NCBI GenBank assembly: GCA_034520725.1
Contig: JAXHNH010000009.1
Coordinates: forward strand, 13,646 to 77,645
DNA: 64,000 nt
Reading direction: 5' to 3'
From: Gracilimonas sp034520725
GTDB lineage: Bacteria; Bacteroidota; Rhodothermia; Balneolales; Balneolaceae
The notes under the pieces were generated by a model. That model worked only from the letters and a program-made list of their open reading frames with translations. It was not told the origin of the DNA and ran no database searches. The position numbers and the translations under genes were made by a program. Shown here piece by piece: positions 37,679 through 46,790 of the stretch (its first letter is position 1; every line of letters begins with the position of its first letter).

Positions 37679-38395
37679 ATGGCACACCCAGAATTAGTAA
37701 AACTTGAAGGAACAATTAGAGAGACCAGTAAGCAAGCCAATAAAGCGCTTCGCGAAGAGCTTCGTGTTCCTGCGGTACTCTATGGTCCCGAAGTAGAAGA
37801 GAATATCCATTTTTCAGTAGATGAATTAGAAGTGGAAAAGATTCTTAGAAAACCACAGTCTAAACTTCAGGAGCTTACTGTAAACGGTAAAACGTATAAA
37901 ACTCTCTTAAAGAGAACTGAGTTCGATCCTGTAACCGATCGTGTTGTTCATGCAGATTTCTATGTGCTTTCTGACGAGCATAAAGTGACGCTGCGTGTAC
38001 CGATCAAGATCACCGGTAGCGCTAAAGGCGTTGTCGAAAATGGTGGTCGTGTGTTCAAACCAATGAACTTTATAAGAATTCGAGTACTGCCTGAAGCGAT
38101 TCCTGCAGAGTTTGAATTAGACATCACACCACTAGAAATTGGTCAGTCGCTTCACATCTCAGATTTGAATCTGGAAGGAATTATTCCTCTGGATGATATG
38201 AGTCGTACGATCGTGACCATTCGTCCTCCAAAAGGAGCCGATTTCCTCGAAAACCTTGTTTCAGGTGTTACTGATGAAGCCGCTGAAGAAGAAGTTGTGG
38301 AAGGTGAAGAGCTTGCAGAAGGCGAAGAGCTTGCTGAAGGTGAAGAGCCTGCTGAAGGTGAAGAAGGTGATGAAGAAGAATCAACCGAGGATTAA
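37679..38395 (+). CDS. rplY: Ribosomal protein bL25 (CTC family)
   Basis: A 238-residue long-form L25/CTC protein that binds 5S rRNA. The N-terminal domain contains VPAVLYGPEVEENIHF and the central part TEFDPVTDRVVHADFYVL, followed by the TL5-like C-terminal domain. The tail is highly acidic and encoded by three tandem 18-nt units (38300-38353, each reading roughly EGEELA), so its length may vary between strains. Confidence 0.95.
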   Translation: MAHPELVKLEGTIRETSKQANKALREELRVPAVLYGPEVEENIHFSVDELEVEKILRKPQSKLQELTVNGKTYKTLLKRTEFDPVTDRVVHADFYVLSDEHKVTLRVPIKITGSAKGVVENGGRVFKPMNFIRIRVLPEAIPAEFELDITPLEIGQSLHISDLNLEGIIPLDDMSRTIVTIRPPKGADFLENLVSGVTDEAAEEEVVEGEELAEGEELAEGEEPAEGEEGDEEESTED

Positions 38396-38435
38396 GTCCG
38401 AAGTTATTCACTAAACTAAACGTGTCCCGAATGCC

Positions 38436-38993
38436 ATGTCCATTATTGTAGGATTAGGAAATATTGGACAAGAGTATGAAGGAACACGCCACAATATAGG
38501 ATTTGAAGTTGTTGACGCATTAGCGGAGACACTTTCTATTACATTTGGCCCGGGTGACGGGCCTTTTGTGGTTGCAGAGGGCAGGCACAGAGGCAGAAAT
38601 GTCGTACTGATAAAGCCAACTACATATATGAACAGAAGTGGATTGGCTGTCAGGAATGTCCTCTCAAAATACAAGACTGATAAAGAAGATTGCCTGATCA
38701 TTTATGATGATCTGAATCTCGATGTCGGGGATGTCAGGCTGAAGGCTACGGGCAGTGCCGGTGGCCATAATGGAATACAAAACATTATTGACTTGCTGGG
38801 GAGCAGAGATATTCCCCGCATTCGATTTGGGATCGGTAACGATTTTCCCAGAGGTAAACAGGTCGATTTTGTATTATCTCCATTCAAAAAAACAGATCAA
38901 AAATATTTAGAAGAGGGCATTCAGAAAGCCCACGATGCTTCGCTTTATTTTGTACGGGAAGGCATCAACAAAACTATGAATCACTTTAATTAA
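38436..38993 (+). CDS. pth: Peptidyl-tRNA hydrolase
   Basis: Recycles peptidyl-tRNA dropped from ribosomes. It is 185 residues, with GLGNIGQEYEGTRHNIGFEV (catalytic His), KPTTYMNRSG, YDDLNLDVGDVRLK and GSAGGHNGIQ. It follows rplY in the conserved prs-rplY-pth order. Confidence 0.96.
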   Translation: MSIIVGLGNIGQEYEGTRHNIGFEVVDALAETLSITFGPGDGPFVVAEGRHRGRNVVLIKPTTYMNRSGLAVRNVLSKYKTDKEDCLIIYDDLNLDVGDVRLKATGSAGGHNGIQNIIDLLGSRDIPRIRFGIGNDFPRGKQVDFVLSPFKKTDQKYLEEGIQKAHDASLYFVREGINKTMNHFN

Positions 38994-39043
38994 CTATAAG
39001 TCTCAAACCGACTTATTGAACTTAAAATACGTAACGGGAAACA

Positions 39044-41270
39044 ATGGATACAATAATCTATTTTATACCGGTGGCCGGAGTTATAGCACTTCTGTACACC
39101 ATTTTTAAAACATCCTGGGTAACAAAACAGGAGATAGGAACTGAGCGCATGGAACGCATAAGCAAAAGTATTGCGAGCGGTGCCATGGCATTCTTGAAAG
39201 CTGAATACAGGGTACTAGCAGTATTTGTACTGGTTGTAGCTATAATACTTGGCTTCAGTGCAGATCCTACCACTTCTAGCTGGATGGTAGCTATCTCATT
39301 TGTTGTGGGTGCTATTTGTTCAGGTCTTGCCGGTTTTATTGGTATGAAAGTTGCAACCAAAGCCAATGTTAGAACCACACATGCTGCACGAACAAGCCTT
39401 GGTAAAGGCCTTGAAGTTGCTTTTGCCGGTGGATCCGTAATGGGCCTTGGTGTTGTTGGCCTTGGTGTTCTTGGCCTTAGTTTGTTGTTCATTATTTTCG
39501 GTAATGTATTTGGCCTTGAAGGTGCAGGTGCGGTTAATAAAGTACTTAGCCATTGTAACTGGATTTTCCTTTGGTGCCTCATCTATTGCCCTTTTTGCAC
39601 GTGTTGGTGGAGGTATTTATACCAAAGCTGCTGACGTTGGCGCTGACCTTGTAGGTAAAGTTGAAGCCGGTATTCCAGAAGATCACCCTCTTAACCCAGC
39701 TACTATTGCCGATAACGTAGGTGATAATGTTGGTGACGTAGCCGGTATGGGTGCCGACCTTTTTGAGTCTTATGTAGGGTCTATTATTGGTACTATGGTA
39801 TTGGGTGCTGCTTTTATTGCAGGCGCAACAATTGACGGTGCTGTTTGGTCAGATGCATTCAACGGCCTTTCCGCTGTAATGCTTCCATTGGTTCTTGCCG
39901 GCGTTGGAATTTTGACTTCTATTCTTGGAACATTCTTTGTTCGCGTAAAAGAAGGTGGAGATCCTCAAAGGGCATTAAATATGGGTGAGTTTATTTCAGC
40001 AGCTGTAATGCTGATAGCTTCTTACTTTATCATTACCTGGATGCTTCCTGAAACATGGACATTCAACGGTGAAGTTTATAACAGTATGGGAGTATTTTGG
40101 GCCACTATATTTGGCCTTGCAGCTGGACTTGGAATTGGGTTGATCACTGAGCATTACACCGGAACCGGAACTAAGCCCGTTTGGTCTATTGTGAAGCAAT
40201 CTGTAACCGGATCTGCAACAAACATCATTGCCGGACTTGGCGTTGGTATGATCTCAACTGCGATTCCTATTCTTATTATCGCTGTTGCAATTATTGGGGC
40301 CTATGAATTTGCCGGATTGTACGGTATTGCGATCGCTGCGGTTGGGATGCTTTCAAACACAGGTATCCAGTTAGCTGTTGATGCTTACGGACCAATTTCT
40401 GATAATGCCGGTGGTATTGCAGAGATGGCTGAACTCCCTGGTGAAGTTCGTGAGCGTACCGATAAGCTTGATGCGGTAGGTAACACGACTGCTGCTATCG
40501 GTAAAGGTTTTGCGATCGGTTCTGCTGCCTTAACAGCACTTGCTCTATTTGCTGCATTCATTACTGCTTTTGAAGCTGTGAACCCGGGAGTAGAGGTTAT
40601 TATTAGTGTAACCAACCCTTCTGTGATGGCCGCGTTATTTGTAGGGGCAATGTTACCATTCTTGTTCTCTGCTCTTTCTATGAATGCCGTAGGCCGTGCC
40701 GCAATGAGTATGATCGAAGAAGTGCGCCGTCAGTTCCGTGATATTCCTGAATTGACCAAAGCACTTGCTGCTATGAACCGCAACGAAGGCAAGGAATTGG
40801 CTGATTGGTCTGATGAAGACCGTACTACTTTTGAAGCCGCTGACGGTAAAGCTGAGTATGAAAAATGTGTTGAGATATCGACACAAGCTTCCATTCGTGA
40901 GATGGTTGTTCCGGGTCTGTTAGCCGTAATTGTTCCTGTACTCTTCGGCTTTGTTCCGGGATTTATCAGTGACAGCCCAACACTTGGTGCTGAAATGCTT
41001 GGTGGACTTCTTGCAGGTGTAACTTCTGCAGGTGTTCTTATGGCTCTCTTTCAGTCTAATGCCGGTGGTGCTTGGGATAACGCCAAGAAGATGATCGAAG
41101 AAGGCGTGACCATCGACGGTGTTGAATATGGAAAAGGCTCTGAGCCTCACAAAGCGGGTGTTGTTGGAGATACTGTTGGTGATCCATTCAAGGATACTTC
41201 AGGTCCTTCACTGAACATCCTGCTTAAGTTGATGTCAGTTGTAGCTCTTGTAATTGCTACTATGATCTAA
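39044..41270 (+). CDS. hppA: Membrane-bound pyrophosphatase, interrupted by a +1 frameshift
   Basis: An ion-translocating PPase that couples PPi hydrolysis to H+ or Na+ pumping. The sequence reads in one frame from 39044 (MDTIIYFIPVAGV) to about NKVL (39547) and in the +1 frame from AIVTGFSFGASSIALFARVGGG onward to 41270. Joined, it gives about 741 residues, the normal length. Both halves are fully conserved, including DVGADLVGKVEAGIPED, NPATIADNVGDNVGDVAG and a C-terminal GDTVGDPFKDTSGPSLN. GNTTAAIGKGFAIGSA has Ala where K+-independent enzymes have Lys, so it belongs to the K+-dependent subtype. The shift lies between 39536 and 39549. It may be programmed, a true mutation or a sequence error. 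A terminator follows. Confidence 0.88.
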
Positions 41271-41292
41271 AGCTTAGCTAAGCAAAAAATTC

Positions 41293-41328
41293 AAAGCCCC
41301 GTGCATAACTCATGCACGGGGCTTTTTT
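41293..41328 (+). terminator. Rho-independent terminator after hppA
   Basis: A perfect 14-bp stem, AAAGCCCCGTGCAT with ATGCACGGGGCTTT, has a 5-nt loop and is followed by T residues. It lies 23 nt past the hppA stop. Confidence 0.92.
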
Positions 41329-41417
41329 ATGGCTTTAATTTCTGAAAAATGGTGTTTCCTTATTTCATACAGAAATGAAAGGTCAACCAACTAAAAACAT
41401 AACACGTATTCCATGAC

Positions 41418-41457
41418 CTGCCCGTAGAGGCGCGATGCGTCGCGTCTCTACGGGCAG
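41418..41457. repeat. 40-bp imperfect palindrome (REP/MITE-like)
   Basis: The 12-nt arms CTGCCCGTAGAG and CTCTACGGGCAG enclose a GC-rich near-palindromic core with GCGATGCGTCGC. The word resembles a dispersed palindrome seen widely in Bacteroidota and cyanobacteria (recalled, not searched). It lies between hppA's terminator and the DJ-1 gene, with no gene inside. Confidence 0.7.
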
Positions 41458-41560
41458 AATCAAGATTGTTTTTATCGATGTTTGAAGAACTAAAAAAAGA
41501 ACCTTTTACACCTGAAATTCATTGTACTAATACAATCGAAACTAATACAGGAGTACAATT

Positions 41561-42145
41561 ATGGCAGCTAAGAAAATATTAATGATCGTTGGAGATTATG
41601 GAGAAGACCTTGAGATCATGGTGCCCTTTCAGGCATTGCAGATGGTTGGGCACGAAGTTCATGCGGTTTGCCCGGATAAGAAAAAAGGAGATACCTGTCC
41701 AACAGCAGTGCATGATTTTGTGGGAGACCAAACCTACAAAGAATTAAGGGGTCATAACTTCACGCTGAATTATGATTTTGATAAAGCAGATCCTGCAGAT
41801 TATGATGCTTTGGTTCTGCCCGGCGGACGTGCCCCTGAATATCTCCGTTTGAATGATGAGGTTGTTTCTAAAGTGAAGCACTTCCTAGATGAGGACAAGC
41901 CCATTGCCGCTATTTGCCACGGACTTCAGATCTTTGCGAAAACAGGTGGCATTGAAGGGAGAACGTTAACAGCCTATCCTGCCTGCGGACCAGAAATGGA
42001 AGCTTGTGGTGCCAATTATAAAGAAGTGCCGCCTACAGAAGCCGTAGTTGATGGAAATCTTGTTACCTCACCAGCATGGCCCGGACATCAAAAATGGCTG
42101 GCAGAATTTCTGAAGGTGTTGGGAACAGAGATCACACATAAGTAA
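41561..42145 (+). CDS. DJ-1/PfpI family protein
   Basis: A 194-residue class I glutamine-amidotransferase-like protein. The nucleophile elbow AAICHGLQIFAK carries the reactive Cys (about residue 112), and the preceding ALVLPGGRAPEYLR carries conserved Gly residues. The family includes deglycase/chaperone (YajL, YhbO, PfpI) and other activities; which applies is unclear. It is monocistronic, and the promoter region is AT-rich with no clear consensus. Confidence 0.88.
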   Translation: MAAKKILMIVGDYGEDLEIMVPFQALQMVGHEVHAVCPDKKKGDTCPTAVHDFVGDQTYKELRGHNFTLNYDFDKADPADYDALVLPGGRAPEYLRLNDEVVSKVKHFLDEDKPIAAICHGLQIFAKTGGIEGRTLTAYPACGPEMEACGANYKEVPPTEAVVDGNLVTSPAWPGHQKWLAEFLKVLGTEITHK

Positions 42146-42154
42146 GACATGTTT

Positions 42155-42185
42155 CGCTCCAACGCAGAGCGTAGGAGCGAGTTAG
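42155..42185 (+). repeat. REP-like hairpin, GCAGAGCG-loop family, copy C
   Basis: Arm CGCTCC (42155-42160), loop AACGCAGAGCGTA, arm GGAGCG (42174-42179), then AGTTAG. The loop and 3' flank are the same as in the copies at 13.4 kb; the stem sequence differs but is fully complementary. It lies between convergent genes. Confidence 0.75.
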
Positions 42186-42221
42186 GTAAATTCTATTTCT
42201 GACAATTTAAAATTGGCTAAC

Positions 42222-43736
42222 TTAAACGTCGAAATCTAAACCCTGAGCCAGTGGCAGAGAATCGCCCCAGTTCATGGTGTTAGTTTGTCGACGCATGTAG
42301 GCTTTCCATGCATCGGAACCGGATTCACGGCCGCCTCCGGTTTCTTTTTCACCACCAAAGGCACCACCAATTTCGGCACCGCTAGTTCCAATGTTTACAT
42401 TGGCAATACCGCAATCGGAACCACGCGCACTTAGGAAGGTCTCAGCTTCACGCATATTAAGGGTAAACATGGCCGAACTTAGCCCTTGTTTAACACCGTT
42501 GTGTATGGCAATAGCTTCATCCAGGTCTTTGTATTTGATGAGGTATAGAATAGGTGCAAAAGTTTCTTCCTGAACGATATCATAATGATTCTCTACTTCA
42601 GCCAGTGCGGGGCGGACGTAGAAGCCTTCTTCATCCAAAACATCACCACCGTAAATAACTTTACCGCCTTCTTTCTCAATTTCCTTTAGGGCGTTCTGCA
42701 TGTTATTAATAGCATCCTCATCGATCATTGGTCCTACAAGGGTGTTTTCTTCCAGCGGATCCCCGATCGTAATATTATCATAGATATTTATCAGGCGTTC
42801 TTTAACCTGATCGTAAACTGACTCGTGAATGATCAGTCGGCGGGTGCTTGTACAGCGCTGTCCGCAGGTTCCAACAGCGCCAAATACGGTTGCACGGATC
42901 GCCATTTCGATATCAGCGTTTTCTGAAATGATGATAGCATTGTTACCGCCAAGCTCCAGTATGGTTTTACCTAACCGGGAAGCAACAGTTTTTCCAACTT
43001 CCTTACCCATTCGGATTGAACCGGTAGCTGAGATAAGTGGAATGCGGGTATCTTCGGTCATCCATTCACCAAGCTCACGGTCACCGGTTACAAGGTTAAA
43101 GATACCTTCAGGCAGGTCATTTTCTTTGAGCACTTTAGCTACGATCTTTTGAACGGCTACTCCACATAGAGGAGTTTTTTCTGAACCTTTCCAGATCATT
43201 ACGTTACCGCAAACCGCAGCTATCATGGCATTCCAGCTCCAAACGGCAACCGGAAAGTTGAAAGCCGAAATGATACCAACTATACCAAGAGGGTGCCACT
43301 GCTCATACATTCTGTGTTGAGGACGCTCGCTATGCATGGTCTTGCCATACAGCATACGGGATTGCCCTACAGCAAAATCACAGATATCGATCATTTCCTG
43401 AACTTCCCCCAATCCTTCCTGATAGATCTTGCCCATTTCATAGGTCACTAGTTTACCTAGTGGCTCTTTGTACTCGCGAAGTTTTTGTCCGATCTGACGA
43501 ACTATTTCTCCACGCTGGGGAGCCGGCATATTTTTCCAGACCTCAAAAGCTTTTTGAGCTTCCTCAACCACATGGTCGTATTGTTCTTTTGTCGTAACGC
43601 CAACAGTAGCAATCTTTTCACCGTTGGTAGGTGTGAAGCTGCTGATGGTCTCTTTGCTTTCAATGTGTTTTTGTCCGGTGCTTGTTCCCGGGTTAATACC
43701 TTCAATTCCAAGTGTTTTCAGAAACTCCATAGTCAT
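42222..43736 (-). CDS. Aldehyde dehydrogenase, ALDH7 type (alpha-aminoadipic semialdehyde DH-like)
   Basis: An NAD(P)-dependent aldehyde dehydrogenase of 504 residues. The N-terminus and the motif LGIVGIISAFNFPVAVWSWN are typical of ALDH7/antiquitin. The catalytic Glu lies in LELGGNNAI and the catalytic Cys in GTCGQRCTSTRRL. The C-terminus EIGGAFGGEKETGGGRESGSD is also ALDH7-like. Likely role: oxidation of 2-aminoadipate 6-semialdehyde in lysine catabolism. No lysine-degradation gene is adjacent, so the physiological substrate is inferred only. Confidence 0.9.
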   Translation of the reverse strand: MTMEFLKTLGIEGINPGTSTGQKHIESKETISSFTPTNGEKIATVGVTTKEQYDHVVEEAQKAFEVWKNMPAPQRGEIVRQIGQKLREYKEPLGKLVTYEMGKIYQEGLGEVQEMIDICDFAVGQSRMLYGKTMHSERPQHRMYEQWHPLGIVGIISAFNFPVAVWSWNAMIAAVCGNVMIWKGSEKTPLCGVAVQKIVAKVLKENDLPEGIFNLVTGDRELGEWMTEDTRIPLISATGSIRMGKEVGKTVASRLGKTILELGGNNAIIISENADIEMAIRATVFGAVGTCGQRCTSTRRLIIHESVYDQVKERLINIYDNITIGDPLEENTLVGPMIDEDAINNMQNALKEIEKEGGKVIYGGDVLDEEGFYVRPALAEVENHYDIVQEETFAPILYLIKYKDLDEAIAIHNGVKQGLSSAMFTLNMREAETFLSARGSDCGIANVNIGTSGAEIGGAFGGEKETGGGRESGSDAWKAYMRRQTNTMNWGDSLPLAQGLDFDV

Positions 43737-43879
43737 AATTTATTTACTGAATTTTTAGGAAGATAGGGAAGTAAGCAGTTAGAATACAGGGAGTGAATAT
43801 CCAATATCGAACAAGGAATATTAAACACTGAAGTTTTTTATTCCTGTATTCTGAATTCTGAGTTCTGTATTCTTCCATC

Positions 43880-44659
43880 ATGAGAAATGCATCAAACAAC
43901 GAGATCAAATTACTTAGAAAGCTGAACCGAAAGAAGTACCGAGAAAAGGAGCAGCGGTTTATTGTAGAGGGAGAGCGGGCGGTTGAGCAGGTGCTTGAGA
44001 ATAGTTTGGTGGATGTGGAGGCGGTTTTTGTGGGGGAGAGAATTAAAGTGCAAGAGGGGTGGTTCAAGGGTGTGGCGGTTCGTTTGTTGGAAGCAGATGT
44101 TCTTGATGAAGTGGCGGACACGGAAAATACGCAGGGGATACTGGCTGTTTGTAAGATGCCTGAAGAAATTCAGCCTGAAAAATTAGCGGGAGAAAGTGGC
44201 ATTATTGTAGCAACCGATGCGATTCAGGATCCCGGAAACATGGGTACGATCTTGCGGACGGCAGCCTGGTTTGGAGCCAGGGCTTTGATAGCCGGAAAAG
44301 GAAGTGTGGATGTCTATCATCCCAAAGTAGTGCGAAGTACGGCGGGGGCAACCGGAAGTATCCCTGTATTAACGGGCGACCTGGAGGATATCTTCAGGAA
44401 ACTGGAAGGATCAGGGTGGGAGATTCTGCTGCTGGATGGTGGGCAAGGAGCGGAAGACCTGGGGTCGATTCAACCCACAGAAAAAACCGTATTGGTTGTG
44501 GGGAATGAGGGAAATGGAATCAGTGAAAACATATTGAATTCAAATCGGAGAAAAGTAAAAATTGAATCATCACCCGGACAGGAAAAAGTAGAAAGCCTGA
44601 ATGCAGCAGTGGCTGTAAGCATCGCGCTTTTTCAGTTAACAGTTAACAATGATCAGTAA
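43880..44659 (+). CDS. TrmH/SpoU-family RNA 2'-O-ribose methyltransferase
   Basis: A 259-residue SPOUT enzyme. The N-terminal substrate-binding domain (KKYREKEQRFIVEGERAVEQ) precedes the SpoU motifs: motif 1 ATDAIQDPGNMGTILRTA, motif 2 VVGNEGNGIS and motif 3 SLNAAVAVSIALFQL. It probably methylates rRNA (RlmB-like) but could act on tRNA. The last codons (QLTVNND) are encoded by a repeat related to the heptamer array just downstream, so the natural C-terminus may have been changed by repeat insertion. Confidence 0.9.
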   Translation: MRNASNNEIKLLRKLNRKKYREKEQRFIVEGERAVEQVLENSLVDVEAVFVGERIKVQEGWFKGVAVRLLEADVLDEVADTENTQGILAVCKMPEEIQPEKLAGESGIIVATDAIQDPGNMGTILRTAAWFGARALIAGKGSVDVYHPKVVRSTAGATGSIPVLTGDLEDIFRKLEGSGWEILLLDGGQGAEDLGSIQPTEKTVLVVGNEGNGISENILNSNRRKVKIESSPGQEKVESLNAAVAVSIALFQLTVNNDQ

Positions 44660-44704
44660 ACAGATTTTACCTATTTGGAAAGTTGGATTGGAATTGAACA
44701 TGTT

Positions 44705-44773
44705 CTGCTAACTGCTAACTGCTAATGCTAACTGCTAACTGCTAACTGCTAACTGCTAACTGCTAACTGCTAA
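44705..44773. repeat. Heptamer tandem array (CTGCTAA)
   Basis: Nine exact CTGCTAA units plus one unit lacking its first base (44726-44731) lie head to tail. The related inverted word CAGTTAACAGTTAAC occurs at 44633-44647, inside the 3' end of the methyltransferase gene, so the two can pair into a long imperfect hairpin past the stop codon. Copy number is likely variable. Confidence 0.92.
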
Positions 44774-44914
44774 CAGTAATAATTTTGTGTTAAATCTGTC
44801 GGACTCGTTGCATAAGAGTTTATCATTAGCTTTATTTCGACAGACGTTCGTTATTCATCTACCTATATAATTATTGGCTAGTATTAACCTTCTTACAACC
44901 AAAACCTCCCCTCT

Positions 44915-46247
44915 ATGCCAAAGAAGAAAGAGAAGAAGATCTTCGTTCTCGACACATCCGTTCTGCTCTACGACTATGAAGCTGTCCGAAATTTTGAAAA
45001 AAATGATGTAGCCATTCCTATCACCGTTCTGGAAGAACTGGATACCTTCAAAAAAGGTAACAATGTGATCAATTTGCATGCAAGGGAATTCATTCGCTAT
45101 CTGGATGGGATCTCTGATACAAACATGCTTCAAAACTGGATCCCATTGAATGGCAGGTCTCACGGTAATCTTCGGGTGATTACCAATCAGAACAGTTCGC
45201 TGGATGCCACAAAGGTGTACGGGTCCGATAAGAATGATCACCGGATCATAAATGCTGCCTTACATCTGAAGGAGGAGAATCCTGATCAGCGTGTCATTCT
45301 TGTTTCAAAAGATATAAACCTGAGGCTGAAGGCCCGGGCTCTCAATCTGGAGGCGGAAGATTATGAGACTATTCAGATCAAGGATATTGAGCATCTTTAT
45401 AGGGGTAAAACTGAGGTTGAAGTTGAAAATCCGGCAACCATTGCAAAGTTCTATGAAGAAGGTGAGATAGATCCGAAGGATCTGGGGCAGAAAGACCCTT
45501 CCTGTAACCATTACTACATCATGAAAGCTCATGGAGCATCAGCTTTAGGTTGGTTCAATCCAAAATCTAAAATGATCGAAGTGGTAGACAAGGTTCATGC
45601 TTATGGCATTCACCCCAAAAATGCTGAACAGACCTTTGCGCTTACATGCCCTGCAAAATAAGAAGGTGCTTTGTACCACTGTGACCGGTGCAGCCGGGAC
45701 CGGAAAGACTTTATTGGCACTGGCAGCCGCGTTGGAACAGCGAAGTGATTTTAAGCAAGTGTATATGGCCCGGCCGATCGTACCGCTTAGCAATAAAGAC
45801 CTGGGTTTTCTGCCGGGTGATGCCAATCAGAAGATAGATCCATACATGCAGCCCCTTTGGGATAATCTTAGCTATATAAAAAATCAATACAAGGAAAGCA
45901 GTAAGCATTTCAAGAAAATTGATGAGATGCTGCAAACCGACAAACTCAGAATTGTTCCGCTGGCCTATATTCGCGGCCGAAGTTTATCCAATGTGATATT
46001 TATTATCGATGAAGCTCAGAACCTGACACCCCATGAAGTCAAAACCATTATCACACGGGCGGGACAGAACACCAAGATCATCTTCACGGGAGACATCTTT
46101 CAGATCGATACCCCATATCTTGATGCTCAAAGTAACGGGCTTAGTTATTTAGTGGACAGAATGCACGACCATGAACTGTATGCACACATTAATTTAGAGA
46201 AAGGAGAACGATCGGATCTGGCTAATTTAGCCTCGAAACTTTTATAA
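44915..46247 (+). CDS. phoH: PIN-domain PhoH-family ATPase, interrupted by a +1 frameshift
   Basis: The N-terminal part from 44915 is a PIN nuclease domain (KKIFVLDTSVLLYDYEAV, TVLEELDTFKKG, DKNDHRIINAA). The C-terminal part is the PhoH ATPase with Walker A TGAAGTGKTLLALAAALEQ and Walker B NVIFIIDEAQNLTPHEVKT. The frames meet at NAEQTFAL (frame 1, ending with codon CTT at 45641-45643) and HALQNKKV (+1 frame, from CAT at 45645). Skipping A45644 gives a normal 443-residue protein. Without the shift, frame 1 ends after four more codons (TCPAK). It is either programmed frameshifting, a real split or an error. PIN-PhoH proteins act on RNA. Confidence 0.85.
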
Positions 46248-46320
46248 AGTACAAGGTACAAGGTGTTAGGGTCAAGGTGTAAGTGGTGTCTTGAACCTCG
46301 TGCTAAACCTTGTGCCTAAA
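46248..46320. terminator. Imperfect palindrome at convergent junction
   Basis: Simple repeated words (ACAAGGT, AAGGTGT) on the left are matched on the right by their complements (ACCTTGTGCC, TTGAACCTCG), forming a long imperfect hairpin that fills the whole gap between phoH and the facing small gene. Probable bidirectional terminator. Confidence 0.5.
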
Positions 46321-46321
46321 A

Positions 46322-46570
46322 TTAATTTTCTTTGGAGGGGCTTAGGAAATCAACCTGGAATCTGAAATGCTCTGTTTCAAGGGCCATGATATCGTAAAGG
46401 TCTTGTACTACCTTGAATACTTCTTTTGGAGCTCCAATAATGGTAGAGGACAGATAGCCGACTTCAATTTCCACATCATATTGAGCCAGGTGCTCCAGCA
46501 GATCCTGGACTTTTTCTCTTGGGTCGTCTTCTGATAGCGGGATATAGGTTAGCTGTGCAATGGTTCTCAT
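46322..46570 (-). CDS. Small YkoF/MTH1187-like protein
   Basis: An 82-residue protein with a ferredoxin-like strand-helix-strand pattern (TIAQLTYIPLSEDDPREKVQDLL, then VEIEVGYLSSTIIGAPKEVF and a final FRFQVDFLSPS). This spacing resembles thiamine/HMP-binding YkoF-type proteins, but the match is by eye and no thiamine gene is nearby. It is monocistronic. Confidence 0.5.
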   Translation of the reverse strand: MRTIAQLTYIPLSEDDPREKVQDLLEHLAQYDVEIEVGYLSSTIIGAPKEVFKVVQDLYDIMALETEHFRFQVDFLSPSKEN

Positions 46571-46790
46571 AGGAAATAAGGCTGATTTTATTTAATACTT
46601 TTAATTAGTTCAAAGATAAGGCAGAAGAGGTAAAGAGGCTAATTTAAGTGAATATTGAATATTCAATAATTAATCCTGATTATTGAATGAGATATTTGGA
46701 CTAATTAGTTCTGATTGGCCAAGGCTAAGTTGGGTCTTAATTTGATCTCAATAAAACCAAATCTCATATTTATGCAAATCAAGCAATGAA

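Noticed and set aside
44705..44773. CRISPR array
   Set aside because: The heptamers are head-to-tail without spacers; no CRISPR-like repeat-spacer pattern or cas gene exists in the window.
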